Assembly: GCA_042854365.1 (NCBI GenBank)
Contig: AP031437.1
Span: forward strand, 310,001 to 374,000
Direction of reading: 5' to 3'
Source: Anaeromassilibacillus sp001305115
GTDB taxonomy: Bacteria > Bacillota > Clostridia > Oscillospirales > Acutalibacteraceae
DNA: 64,000 nt
This document shows, in pieces, positions 1 to 7,924 of this stretch. A program made the translations under genes and the position numbers. How positions within the stretch are numbered: position 1 is the first letter of the stretch; every line of letters starts with the position of its first letter. The notes below the pieces were generated by a model that saw nothing but the letters and a program-made list of their open reading frames with translations, had not been told where the DNA came from and searched no databases.

Positions 1-395
1 CCACATAAACACTATATCTATCAATAAAACAAATAAAAGAAAAAGAAGCCATTTACAACGAAATTACAACAAATGAAAGAGCTTGATGTAACGACTTATG
101 CAAAGAAATACAGAGTCATGGAAGAACGACACTTGAAAAAGAGTGTCTTTTTCTATGCCGTGAAATAGCAGACCATTTCATTTCTGCTTGATTATCTTAA
201 AACTTATTAGCTATGGTTTGTCAAGGGCTTGTTGCATAAGCAATGCTGAACAGCACCCTTTACAAAACATAGGATAATAAGTAGCGTTTCAAAAGCAGAA
301 AGGAAATGACAATGCTTATAACAGCATGATATAATGCAAGTAAAGACAGATCGGGACTTATCTTATTGACTAAACCCCAAAAGAGAGGTGATATA
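1..395. other. Left-edge intergenic/remnant region with a promoter candidate
   Basis: No gene is supported here. A 31-codon open frame at 73-168 (+) starts MKELDV and is rich in Lys and Arg, but lacks a ribosome site and may be the tail of a degraded mobile-element gene. A promoter candidate for the next gene is ATGACA (306-311), 18 bp, TATAAT (330-335), with a short inverted repeat (ATGCT/AGCAT) between the boxes. The base composition is AT-richer than the rest of the window, as in the following 5 kb. Confidence 0.35.
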
Positions 396-1157
396 ATGGC
401 ATATTTTAAGTATCAGGGGAAATCTGTTTATTATGAAGAATACGGGCAAGGCGAACCGCTTATTTTTTTACATGGCAATACGGCTTCCTCTAAAATGTCT
501 GAACTTCTCATGCCGCTGTATGCAGAAAAATTTAGATGTATTCTAATTGACTTTTTAGGTAACGGGCAGTCAGATCGAGTAGAAAACTTTTCGCCGGATA
601 TGTGGTATGACGAAGCCTTGCAGACGATTGCTCTTGCCGAGCATTTACAATGCGGAAAAGTAAGTCTTATTGGAACAAGCGGCGGTGCATGGGCGGCAGT
701 CAATGCGGCATTGGAACGCCCCGACCTGTTTCATGCAGTCGTAGCAGACAGCTTTGACGGACGTACTCTTAATGAAAATTTTTCCGCTAACCTTTTATCT
801 GAAAGGAAATTGGCGAAAGAAGATACACAGTCAAGACAATTTTACGAATGGTGTCAAGGCGCAGACTGGGAAAAGATAGTTGACCTTGATACAGAAGCAT
901 TATTGAAGTGTGCGGAGGAAAAGCGCCCACTATTCCATAAGCCATTGGAGGAATTAAAAACGCCAATCCTATTTATGGGAAGTAAAGAAGATGAAAGTTG
1001 CCGATACAACATTGAAGAAGAATACAGAGAAATGGCGTCTATACTTCCTCAATCTTCCGTGTATCTTTTCCCAAACGGGGGGCACCCCTCTCTTTTTTCC
1101 AATGCTGAAAAGACCGCAGATATAATTTATAATTTCATATTTCAACAAGAACAGTAA
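396..1157 (+). CDS. alpha/beta hydrolase
   Basis: A 253-residue single-domain alpha/beta hydrolase, probably cytoplasmic. It shows the oxyanion-type HGN motif near residue 26, a nucleophile elbow GTSGG with Ser near residue 94, and a C-terminal GGHPSLF carrying the likely catalytic His near residue 230. The substrate cannot be read from the sequence; esterases, haloperoxidase-like and C-C hydrolases share this layout. The start was moved to the ATG at 396 because AGAGAGGTG lies at proper distance; an upstream TTG in frame (366) has no ribosome site. It stands alone, after an AT-rich stretch, and is followed by a terminator about 160 bp downstream. Codon use is AT-rich, fitting an acquired segment. 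Confidence 0.85.
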   Translation: MAYFKYQGKSVYYEEYGQGEPLIFLHGNTASSKMSELLMPLYAEKFRCILIDFLGNGQSDRVENFSPDMWYDEALQTIALAEHLQCGKVSLIGTSGGAWAAVNAALERPDLFHAVVADSFDGRTLNENFSANLLSERKLAKEDTQSRQFYEWCQGADWEKIVDLDTEALLKCAEEKRPLFHKPLEELKTPILFMGSKEDESCRYNIEEEYREMASILPQSSVYLFPNGGHPSLFSNAEKTADIIYNFIFQQEQ

Positions 1158-1320
1158 ATCCCAGTTTATAGAACTGGGGAAATTGGAAGTTATCAAAAAG
1201 AGGTGATATTGTGAAATTAGGACTTGAAAAAGCTTCATGCAAGGCTTAATGGAATGGACTTGTATGGAGGTATGCTATCCAGTGAGCTTTGCACATTGAT
1301 TAAAGAATTTTTTAATGCAA

Positions 1321-1360
1321 AAGAGAGTCCCTTTGGATTGCAGAAAGGACTCTCTTTTTT
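1321..1360 (+). terminator. Intrinsic terminator
   Basis: Stem AAGAGAGTC...GACTCTCTT with an inner CTTT/AAAG pair and one bulged C, followed by six T. It could end transcription of the hydrolase. Between the hydrolase stop and this hairpin, a 51-codon frame without a good start runs through the hairpin and is judged non-coding. Confidence 0.7.
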
Positions 1361-1422
1361 AAAGCAGGAACATAATGAAGGGGAGAAATAGATATATTTT
1401 AGTGTACCGGATTTATCAATTT

Positions 1423-2490
1423 TTATCTGTCTTTATCTGCGTTTAATTCTTGCATGAGTGCTTGAACGGTCATGATTTTATCGACGCGCCAAGCATTGGC
1501 TCCACAGAATAAAAGTGCATGGTCAACATCGCCATGTGCGGCCCGGACCAGCGCATCCGTAATACAATAGGGGATGGTACTGGGGTCACAGTGCTCCAAG
1601 CATTGGTAACAGTGTGTTACAGGCTGACGGTCTGTTTCTCTCTCCCGAATAAAGGCATTCCGAATTGCCCGTCCCGGCATTCCAACAGGACTTTTTACAA
1701 TGACAATATCCTCTTTTTTTGCCTCGACATACATTTGCTTGAAAGATATGTCTGCATCGCATTCCTCGGTCGCAACAAAACGCGTCGCCATTTGTACGCC
1801 ATCCGCCCCTAAAGAAAGAGCATGATCGATGTCGGAGCGGTCATAGACGCCTCCGCCGACGATAACAGGAATTTGTTTCCCAAACGGCTCCTCGAAACTT
1901 TTTACATAGGCGATTATACGCTTGATTTCCTCATCATAATCCGAAAAATCATCGCCTTGAACTTCTTCTGGAGAGAAGCCCAGATGACCGCCCGCCATCG
2001 GCCCCTCGATTACGACAAAATCGGACACGGTATGATAACGCCGGGTCCATAGTTTGAACAGAACTTGGATAGCCTTTAAAGAGGACACAATCGGTGCAAA
2101 TTTGATTTTGCTGCCTTGAACAAGTTCCGGAAGCAAAGTTGGCAGACCTGCACCGGAAATAATCAAATCTGCCCCATTTTCTATGCAACACCGAACATAT
2201 TCCTTGTAATGACGCAGCGCACACATAATGTTGACGCCGATTACTCCGTTGTTGGAAATTTCTTTGGCTTTGCGGATTTCACGGCCAAGTGCGCGCATGT
2301 TGGCTTCCTGCGTATTTTCCCGAAAATCGGGCTCATTGAAACCGGGCTGTGCAGCGGAAATGACGCCGACTCCGCCTTCCTTTGCGACCGCCCCGGCCAG
2401 ACCGGAAAGGCTGATGCCGATTCCCATGCCACCTTGAATGATCGGGATACGTGCGACTAGATTGCCGATTTGCAGTGGTTTTAATTTCAT
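1423..2490 (-). CDS. NAD(P)H-dependent flavin oxidoreductase (nitronate monooxygenase family)
   Basis: A 355-residue FMN-dependent TIM-barrel protein of the nitronate monooxygenase / FabK-like family. The N-terminus has the family signature IIQGGMGIGIS and a Gly/Val-rich first strand. The middle has GPMAGGHLGF, where the His fits the catalytic or flavin-near position, then VIVGGGVYDRSDI and GADGVQMATRF, the phosphate-binding half of the barrel. The Cys-rich tail (HCYQCLEHC...CGANAWRV) is seen in clostridial long-form members. Expected activity is oxidation of alkyl nitronates or another flavin-dependent step; enoyl-ACP reductase (FabK) is less likely because there is no fatty-acid context. 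The ATG follows GGAGG. It is monocistronic, divergent from the disrupted regulator to its right. Confidence 0.88.
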   Translation of the reverse strand: MKLKPLQIGNLVARIPIIQGGMGIGISLSGLAGAVAKEGGVGVISAAQPGFNEPDFRENTQEANMRALGREIRKAKEISNNGVIGVNIMCALRHYKEYVRCCIENGADLIISGAGLPTLLPELVQGSKIKFAPIVSSLKAIQVLFKLWTRRYHTVSDFVVIEGPMAGGHLGFSPEEVQGDDFSDYDEEIKRIIAYVKSFEEPFGKQIPVIVGGGVYDRSDIDHALSLGADGVQMATRFVATEECDADISFKQMYVEAKKEDIVIVKSPVGMPGRAIRNAFIRERETDRQPVTHCYQCLEHCDPSTIPYCITDALVRAAHGDVDHALLFCGANAWRVDKIMTVQALMQELNADKDR

Positions 2491-2670
2491 GAAGTCCTCC
2501 GTGGGGATGCCGCGTATTCAATGGGGCCCGATCTTGGAATCGGGTGAACAAGTTTTCATTAATTTTATAACAATACGCAGGCAAACCGATCCTTATTATG
2601 ATTTGCTGATAGGACAGGGCTTATTATACAGCAAGGAACCGTTTTCGTAAACCTCTTTTTCAAAAGAAAA

Positions 2671-2758
2671 AGGTGACCCAAAATTACGGATGGTTCGATT
2701 TATAGGAAAGGGGTATCCTCTTTCTGTCTGGAAATATATTTGGGTTTATTATAAGAAA
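2671..2758 (+). repeat. Interspersed double-hairpin element, copy R1 (left half only)
   Basis: This matches the left half of the elements at 9507-9636 and 55684-55815 (shared blocks GGTGACCCAAAA, ATAGGAAAGGGG, TCCTCTTTCTGTCTGG). The right-half hairpin is missing: similarity stops near 2758, just before the disrupted XRE gene, suggesting a deletion or insertion junction there. The inner stem is degenerate here. Confidence 0.75.
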
Positions 2759-2779
2759 CTGCGTTCTTTAGGGGGAAAC

Positions 2780-3171
2780 ATGCAGAACGTAAGAAAATGT
2801 AGAAAAATGAAGCGACAGGAACTTGCGGATGCCATCGGTATCAATATGCAGAGCTTATCTAAGATTGAAAAGGGCGAAACGGTCCGGCCTTTGACATGCT
2901 GGAAAAAATAATGGACGTGTTAGAGGGGACGCCCAATAAATTATTATCGGGAGAATGGAAGTATATCGGCCATACCGATCCATATATCATGAACGTTATT
3001 AAACAGGATTTTAATAGTACTTTAGATTATATGCCTGAAGATGAATATTTCAATTTTGAACAAGAATACAGGTTTTACATAGAAACGAAACGGATTGAGT
3101 ATATCAGGAATTACCTTTCCAACGAGGCCGTGGGGCTGGAAGAACTCATAGAAATCAAGCGGTTACTATAG
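2780..3171 (+). pseudogene. Frameshifted XRE-family regulator
   Basis: Residues from 2780 read as a helix-turn-helix (RQELADAIG...QSLSKIEKGE). The frame then stops just after 2900, while the natural continuation (FDMLEKIMDVLEGTPNKLLSGEW, the typical connection after the HTH in this family) is in another frame from about 2896 and runs to 3171. One base was lost or gained near 2885-2895. The first helix also looks short by several residues compared with intact relatives, so two lesions are likely. ATG 2780 follows GGGGG. An intact protein would be a DNA-binding repressor of about 120-130 residues with an acidic C-terminal domain. It abuts the truncated repeat R1. Confidence 0.7.
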
Positions 3172-3180
3172 CGCCAGAAG

Positions 3181-3444
3181 TTGGAACGAATTATGAGAGT
3201 GCATAAAGACATACGTAGCTTAGACCGCTACCGACAACAGCCTAAAAAGCACAATCCTTATGACGGAAGGGTATTGCGTGAGCTTGCGGATATAGACAGA
3301 AAAAACAATCTCCTAAGCACTTCGCCAGAACAAGACTTTGATGAAATGGACTTCGACAAATATTTGAAAGACAAGCGGAACAGAGGGCTTTTTCTTTCCT
3401 GCCTATGTCGGATCAGAAGAAATAGGAAAGTTTTGTTGCTGTAA
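3181..3444 (+). pseudogene. Gene fragment of unknown family
   Basis: A short open frame begins at a TTG, with an ATG at 3193, ten bases after the disrupted regulator. The middle (LDRYRQQPKKHNPYDGRVL, then an acidic FDEMDFDKYL) is hydrophilic and protein-like, but the last 20 residues turn into low-complexity basic/hydrophobic sequence, as after a frameshift or truncation. I do not recognise the family. Position beside a broken regulator in AT-rich DNA suggests a remnant of an integrated element. Confidence 0.3.
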
Positions 3445-3451
3445 ATATGGT

Positions 3452-3853
3452 TCAATCGTTTGAAATTTTAATGAGATTACTTGTGTATGGAATTTTTCCT
3501 GATAGGACATCGTCGTAAAATGTTTGTTTTGTGTCGATATATTCAAGACAATCTTTTAATTCCTGTAATTTTTTCAACAACAATTTCTTTCTGTGTTGAA
3601 GTATTGTTTTTCTTTTTGGAATAGATTTTTCTCCCTGTAAGCATAATTCTACATACTCTTTCATTTCCGCTATACTCATTCCGCATTTTTTTAAGCAGGA
3701 AAGGCTTTTAATCCACGCAATATCTTTATCATCAAAAACCCGATAATTGTTACGGTTCCTTTTGACATTTGGTACAAGTCCTACATTGCAATAAAATTTC
3801 AAGGTTTCGTAGGGCATATTTGTTTCTTTACAAACCTCTTTCATGGAATACAC
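3452..3853 (-). CDS. MerR-family transcriptional regulator
   Basis: A 133-residue MerR regulator. The N-terminal winged HTH is clear: YSMKEVCKETNMPYETLKFYC, then NYRVFDDKDIAWI. It is followed by a dimerising coiled coil (residues about 75-115, rich in Lys/Leu) and a short tail without an obvious metal-binding Cys cluster; the only Cys are scattered. This fits the sub-group that senses electrophiles or small organic ligands (AdhR/NmlR-like) rather than metals. The GTG start has GAGGAG eight bases upstream. It is divergent from the aldo/keto reductase and shares a 117-bp intergenic region with a MerR-type promoter, so it likely activates that gene and perhaps represses itself. Confidence 0.9.
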   Translation of the reverse strand: MYSMKEVCKETNMPYETLKFYCNVGLVPNVKRNRNNYRVFDDKDIAWIKSLSCLKKCGMSIAEMKEYVELCLQGEKSIPKRKTILQHRKKLLLKKLQELKDCLEYIDTKQTFYDDVLSGKIPYTSNLIKISND

Positions 3854-3894
3854 ATTCTCATCTCCTCAAATTTTTTTAATTTTTCAAAAAACGC

Positions 3895-3925
3895 TTGACC
3901 GGTAGTAACTACCGGATTTTATAAT
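3895..3925 (+). promoter_or_regulatory. MerR-type promoter and operator
   Basis: TTGACC (3895-3900) and TATAAT (3920-3925) are separated by 19 bp. The spacer is filled by a perfect dyad, CCGGTAGT-A-ACTACCGG (3899-3915). An over-long spacer with the operator between the boxes is the classical arrangement for MerR activators, which underwind the DNA on induction. Confidence 0.85.
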
Positions 3926-3970
3926 TGAATTGTATTCTGAAGAAGATAAAAAAGCAAGGAGGTAAGAATT

Positions 3971-4831
3971 ATGGAATATGTAACATTAAATAATGGAGTA
4001 CAGATGCCAAAACTTGGTTTTGGAGTATTCCAGATTGCAAAGGAAGATTGTGAAAGATGTGTTTTAGATGCCATAAAAGTAGGGTATCGACATATTGATA
4101 CTGCACAGTCTTACTTCAACGAGGAAGAAGTTGGTAATGCAATAAGCAAATGCGAACTGCCGCGAAAAGAATTGTTCATCACAACCAAAGTATGGATTGA
4201 CAATTATGGGTATGAACAAGCCAAGAAATCAATCCTAAAATCTATGGAGAAATTGAAAGTTGAGTATCTTGATTTAGTCCTTTTACATCAACCGTTCAGT
4301 GATTATTACGGTGCTTACAGAGCTTTACAGGAGCTATATAAAGAGAAAAAAATCAAAGCTATCGGCGTTAGCAATTTTGCACCGGACAGACTGGCTGATA
4401 TGGTTGCTTTCAACGAGATACCGCCACACGTCAATCAAGTAGAAGTCAACCCACTGCATCAGCAGATACCAGCACAAGAAAATATGGTAAAACGCCATGT
4501 ACAAATGGAAGCATGGGCGCCGTTTGGGGAAGGCAAAAGCAATATGTTTCACAATCCTGTATTGCTGAGTATTGCTGGAAAATATCAGAAATCAACGGCA
4601 CAGGTTATTTTACGCTGGCTCATGCAAAGAAATATTGTCGCCTTGGCGAAATCAACACACATCGAACGAATGAAAGAAAACATCGAAATTTTTGACTTTC
4701 TTCTTTCTGATGAAGAGATGAAGAAAATCTCTGAATTAGATACAAAAGAGAGCTTATTTTTCAATCATCAAACGCCAGAAACTGTTGACAGATTTGTTGC
4801 TATGGTTGAAGAAAGAAAAGGAAAAATCTAA
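3971..4831 (+). CDS. Aldo/keto reductase
   Basis: A 286-residue NADPH-dependent aldo/keto reductase with a (beta/alpha)8 barrel. The catalytic tetrad is visible: Asp near 43 and Tyr near 48 in YRHIDTAQSY, Lys near 73 in TTKVW, His near 106 in VLLHQP. The cofactor region (IVALAKSTHIERMKENIEIFDFLLS) matches the family. Expected role is reduction of toxic aldehydes or ketones, such as methylglyoxal or electrophile products. The strong ribosome site AGGAGG precedes ATG 3971. Control by the divergent MerR protein is inferred from the promoter architecture. It is monocistronic, ending at a clear terminator. Confidence 0.93.
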   Translation: MEYVTLNNGVQMPKLGFGVFQIAKEDCERCVLDAIKVGYRHIDTAQSYFNEEEVGNAISKCELPRKELFITTKVWIDNYGYEQAKKSILKSMEKLKVEYLDLVLLHQPFSDYYGAYRALQELYKEKKIKAIGVSNFAPDRLADMVAFNEIPPHVNQVEVNPLHQQIPAQENMVKRHVQMEAWAPFGEGKSNMFHNPVLLSIAGKYQKSTAQVILRWLMQRNIVALAKSTHIERMKENIEIFDFLLSDEEMKKISELDTKESLFFNHQTPETVDRFVAMVEERKGKI

Positions 4832-4853
4832 AATTAAATTATACTTATTAAAC

Positions 4854-4892
4854 AAGGGAGATGCACGTGTTTGTGCAATCTCCCTTATCCTT
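4854..4892 (+). terminator. Intrinsic terminator after the aldo/keto reductase
   Basis: Stem AAGGGAGATGCAC / GTGCAATCTCCCTT with a short loop, then TATCCTTTT. Confidence 0.75.
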
Positions 4893-5013
4893 TTCTGTCG
4901 TATCAAGGCTTATTCAATATGTAGTAAATTCGTGGTATAATAATTATTTTTAGAATTATGAATGGTCTTTAAATGTTGTGTTTATACGGATAACCGGGTT
5001 TTCTATATCGGAT

Positions 5014-5066
5014 TTCTAAAAAACGAGGGGGTCCTTCCGTCCTTTCATGCCTTTTGGGGAACCCTC
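5014..5066 (-). repeat. Interspersed double-hairpin element, copy R4 (terminator half only)
   Basis: This carries only the GAGGG...CCCTC half of the element, read on the minus strand after thiE and followed by CGTTTTTT. It is placed to act as the intrinsic terminator of the thi operon. The inner GTCAT/ATGAC stem is degenerate compared with R2 and R3. Confidence 0.7.
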
Positions 5067-5093
5067 AATGGGAAACAACCAAACTGAACATAT

Positions 5094-5738
5094 TCAATTA
5101 TGGCCCTTTTGCACCAGTGCCTGGGCCATGACAGCCAGCTCGCGGGCGGATTTTCCGGGGTGAGGGCTTGCCATAATGGCCGATACAACAGCAATCCCGC
5201 GGATAGGAGCACCTTCTAATATAGAGAGATTGTCCTGTTTGAGCCCCCCAATCGCGACAACTGGAATCTGCACAGCCCGGCAGACCCCGCACAAAGTATC
5301 TACACTGGTGCGGATCGCAGCGGTTTTGGTCTGGGTGGGAAAGATGGCGCCCGTCCCTAGATAATCGGCTCCTTGGCGCTGTGCTTCCAAAGCCTGTTCA
5401 ACCGTTTTTGCTGTTGCACCAACGATTTTATTTGGTCCCAAGAGATTTCTAGCCACAAAGACAGGAAGATCGCTTTGCCCCACATGCACACCGTCTGCGT
5501 CTACAGCGAGGGCGACATCGATGCGATCGTCGATGATGAGTGGAACTTTGTAGTGCTCAGCTAGTTTTTTCACAGCAAGAGCTTCTTCGTAAAAATCCCG
5601 GCCGCTTTGTTCTTTTTCACGAAGCTGCAACATGGTCACACCATTTTGTAGGGCTTCTTCAATCACCGAGAGGAATCGCTCCCTTGTAAAATGGTCGCTA
5701 TTGGTCACAAGATATAACAAACAATTCGATCGATTCAT
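5094..5738 (-). CDS. thiE: Thiamine phosphate synthase ThiE
   Basis: A 214-residue TIM-barrel enzyme that joins HMP-diphosphate to thiazole phosphate to form thiamine monophosphate in the cytoplasm. Family motifs are present: LYLVTNSD at the N-terminus, LQLREKEQSGR (diphosphate-binding Arg/Lys), IIDDRIDVALA, GVHVGQSDLP, YLGTGAIFPTQTK and the phosphate-binding VAIGGL. The ATG overlaps the thiM stop by four bases (ATGA) and has AAGGAG upstream, so it is translationally coupled. It is the last gene of the thiW-thiM-thiE operon. The order supports salvage: import of a thiazole precursor, phosphorylation by ThiM, coupling by ThiE. Confidence 0.96.
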   Translation of the reverse strand: MNRSNCLLYLVTNSDHFTRERFLSVIEEALQNGVTMLQLREKEQSGRDFYEEALAVKKLAEHYKVPLIIDDRIDVALAVDADGVHVGQSDLPVFVARNLLGPNKIVGATAKTVEQALEAQRQGADYLGTGAIFPTQTKTAAIRTSVDTLCGVCRAVQIPVVAIGGLKQDNLSILEGAPIRGIAVVSAIMASPHPGKSARELAVMAQALVQKGHN

Positions 5739-6571
5739 AAGGAAGCTCCTTCCATATATAGATTCCGTACCCATATTTCGGGTGTCAGGGTCGAGAGGGC
5801 ATCCAACAGGGCTTGATGAAACGTTCCGTTTCCTTTGCCAAGCGCCTTCGTCTCGATTGCTGCCTGTTCTCCACAGATTCCCATGAGGCTTGTAGCTAAG
5901 ATGGCTGCTTCCAGTGGAGGCCCAACTGCACAGCAAGCGCCGGTTATCGCGCTCGACATACAGCCCGTACCTGTGATTTGGCCCAACATGGGAGAGCCAT
6001 TGAAAAGAAACCAACAGGATTGTCCATCGGAAACAATATCCACTTCCCCAGAAGCGGATACAACGCAATGAAACCGTTTTGCTGTTTCCAGGGCCCAATG
6101 GGCTTGCTGTTGCGCCGTCTTCCGGGTGATCCGATCATTAGCCGCGGCGTCCACTCCATCGGTTGTGGAATCCCCCTTGCACAGCGCTCGAAGCTCTGAA
6201 CAGTTGGCGCGGATGACAGAAAAGGGCGCAATCCTTGTCAGTTCTTGCACGAAAGATCGCCGAAGCCTGCTGCATCCTACCCCTGCAGGGTCCAACACAA
6301 GGGGAATACCGGCCTTTCCGGCGACATATGCAGAACAACGCATCGCCTCCATACGGGAATCACTGATATTCCCCAAATTAAATACCAAAGCTCCTGCGTG
6401 AGAAGAAATATCCGCAACCTCTTCTGGGTGTTCTGCCATAATTGGCCGGGCGCCAAGCGCTAAAATAGCGTTGGCACAGTCGTTGATTGAGATATGGTTG
6501 GTTATACAATGGATTAACGGCGCTGTTGCAGCGATACGCTCCAACAGTGCTGCGATTTCAACGGTTTTCAT
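5735..6571 (-). CDS. thiM: Hydroxyethylthiazole kinase ThiM
   Basis: A 278-residue ribokinase-fold kinase that phosphorylates 4-methyl-5-(2-hydroxyethyl)thiazole for thiamine salvage. Motifs: PLIHCITNHISINDCANAIL at the N-terminus, PIMAEHPEE, LVLDPAGVG (Mg-phosphate region), IRANCSE, and the anion hole ITGTGCMSSA with the small-residue/Cys pattern typical of ThiM. It is slightly longer than the E. coli protein. The start overlaps the thiW stop (ATGA) and follows AAAGGATGG. It belongs with thiW and thiE in one operon. Confidence 0.96.
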   Translation of the reverse strand: MKTVEIAALLERIAATAPLIHCITNHISINDCANAILALGARPIMAEHPEEVADISSHAGALVFNLGNISDSRMEAMRCSAYVAGKAGIPLVLDPAGVGCSRLRRSFVQELTRIAPFSVIRANCSELRALCKGDSTTDGVDAAANDRITRKTAQQQAHWALETAKRFHCVVSASGEVDIVSDGQSCWFLFNGSPMLGQITGTGCMSSAITGACCAVGPPLEAAILATSLMGICGEQAAIETKALGKGNGTFHQALLDALSTLTPEIWVRNLYMEGASL

Positions 6572-7074
6572 TCGTTTGCCATCCTTTGTAACCGGGTCAA
6601 CAGCCCGTTTTTTGCAAGTGCCTTTAGAAAAAAATAGGCGGTGAAGCCCCCGATCACTGTGCCAGCGACAAATGATGGCACATAAGTAAACAGCACCACA
6701 CCTTCCATATGGTAAAAGAATGCCATCACTGGATAGGAGGCCATGGCGCCGATGATCCCGGTACCAATGATTTCCCCGATCACAGCAGCGATTTGTTTGC
6801 CCGTTGCCCGGTAAAGAAGGCCGGAAAGGACGGCGCCAAAGACCGAACCCGTGACAGCAAGCAAATTGACGCCCATCAACCACATCCGCAAAATGGATAT
6901 AAGAATGGCACAGGCGAGGGCATACCATGGTCCCAGGAGGACGGCGACGAGAACATTGATAAAATGTTGCATAGGCGCCATGCCGGGAACGCGCAGAATG
7001 GGGGACAAAATTACCCCCAGTGCAACCATCATGGCGAGAATGGCCATCTTTTTTACATTTGTTTGGGTTCTCAT
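6568..7074 (-). CDS. thiW: ThiW, thiazole-precursor transporter S component
   Basis: A 168-residue polytopic membrane protein with five or six hydrophobic segments, matching ThiW, the substrate-binding S component of an energy-coupling-factor (ECF) importer thought to bring in the thiazole moiety. Features: KKMAILAMMVALG at the start (the Ala-rich helix that S components use to contact EcfT), the loop GPWYALACAILISILRM, and a basic C-terminus. The ECF ATPases and EcfT are not in the window, so it must share a common energising module. ATG 7074 follows AAGGATGG. First gene of the thi operon. Confidence 0.92.
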   Translation of the reverse strand: MRTQTNVKKMAILAMMVALGVILSPILRVPGMAPMQHFINVLVAVLLGPWYALACAILISILRMWLMGVNLLAVTGSVFGAVLSGLLYRATGKQIAAVIGEIIGTGIIGAMASYPVMAFFYHMEGVVLFTYVPSFVAGTVIGGFTAYFFLKALAKNGLLTRLQRMANE

Positions 7075-7100
7075 GGCATTCCATCCTTATTCATTACACA

Positions 7101-7132
7101 AAAATGGGGACACGCTGGTGCATGTCCCTTTT
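7101..7132 (-). terminator. Terminator-like hairpin in the thiW leader
   Basis: On the minus strand GGGACA and TGTCCC enclose a 10-base loop and are followed by ATTTTTGTG, 27 bases before thiW. It lies downstream of the candidate promoter, so it may act as an attenuator. No TPP aptamer motif (CTGAGA, ACCTGATCTGG) was found in this leader. Confidence 0.5.
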
Positions 7133-7153
7133 GAAAATGATTTCAAACACAAT

Positions 7154-7184
7154 TATGCTAGCATATTGGAGCGAAACTTGTCAA
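7154..7184 (-). promoter_or_regulatory. Candidate thi operon promoter with palindromic operator
   Basis: The minus strand has TTGACA (7184-7179), then an 18-bp spacer and TAGCAT as the best -10. The -10 lies in a perfect 12-bp palindrome TATGCTAGCATA (7154-7165), suggesting repressor control. Confidence 0.5.
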
Positions 7185-7442
7185 GAAAAGAGCACGCGAT
7201 CGTTCAATAAAATCAGAGGTCCTCCATTCACGGTGTTTCCTGGCCTGTCATTCTGGCAGTTGCGTTCATACGTTGCAATGGTTTGGCATACATGGTATCA
7301 TGATCGTTAGCTGAATTTGCCTATTAGGCAAGTAAGACAGATTAAAAAGACGATTATTACATGTACTGGCCTATATTTGAGGCAACGCGACGAACCAATA
7401 TTATTATTTATAACAACAGACGAACATTTTGGAGTGTAAAGG

Positions 7443-7667
7443 ATGAAAAAATTCTATCATATACTACAAATCGGATTATGGGGCACGGTTGGAGGTTTTA
7501 TAGGCAGCAGCGTTTTTCAGTATTATGACTACAGGACACATCCTGCTTTGTACGAGATGCAGTCCGCCCCGTGGTATTTTCGTGTGGTGGTGCAGGGAAT
7601 AGGTCTTGTCATTCTTGTAATTATTTTTCTTATAGCCATGCGGATGGTGAAAAAGAAAATCCCCTAA
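7443..7667 (+). CDS. Small two-helix membrane protein
   Basis: A 74-residue protein with two predicted membrane segments (about residues 8-26 and 46-67) separated by a polar loop with a YYDYRTHPALYEMQSAPWYFR stretch, ending in a basic tail MVKKKIP. The tail suggests a cytoplasmic C-terminus. The ATG is preceded by GGAGTGTAAAGG. The family was not recognised. It lies alone between the divergent thi operon and a minus-strand RNA candidate. An overlapping minus-strand frame of 105 codons is taken as a shadow. Confidence 0.6.
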   Translation: MKKFYHILQIGLWGTVGGFIGSSVFQYYDYRTHPALYEMQSAPWYFRVVVQGIGLVILVIIFLIAMRMVKKKIP

Positions 7668-7777
7668 ATTTTTCCATAAAAATACCGACTGTGTTCTACG
7701 AGGAACAAAGCGTTGTACGTTTGTTGTTTGACCGGGACACGTGAAAGAGAGGGCGTCAATCTCGTTTAGGCCGAGGA

Positions 7778-7918
7778 AAAATAAAAAAGCCATTGAAGAT
7801 TGCTCTTCAATGGCTGGAATATACGGACCTTACTGTCATCCGACAGTATGCATTGGGTATGCATGGCGCTAATTCAAATATATCACGCGAACTTACGATT
7901 GTCCTGTCCTGTATAACT
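7778..7918 (-). ncRNA. Candidate small RNA (about 140 nt)
   Basis: A complete transcription unit without a gene. It has a near-consensus promoter just upstream (see 7925-7953) and ends in a perfect 11-bp terminator stem GCCATTGAAGA/TCTTCAATGGC (7789-7814) followed on the minus strand by TTTTTTATTTTT. In between are two further hairpins, ATGCAT-accca-ATGCAT and ACTGTCGGATGACAGT. No coding frame with a ribosome site was found inside. It does not match tmRNA, SRP RNA, RNase P or a riboswitch class I can recognise by eye. It could be a trans-acting sRNA or an orphan leader. Confidence 0.6.
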
Positions 7919-7924
7919 ATTTAC

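Noticed and set aside
73..168. A 31-codon frame at the left edge as a mobile-element gene tail
   Set aside because: Too short to assign, and the upstream part is outside or in other frames.
7136..7330. TPP riboswitch in the thiWME leader
   Set aside because: Searched by eye on the minus strand for the THI-box core motifs (CTGAGA, ACCTGATCTGG, GCGTAGG); none present.
7476..7793. A 105-codon minus-strand frame over the small membrane gene
   Set aside because: It begins inside the sRNA terminator and has no ribosome site; the plus-strand gene has a good one.
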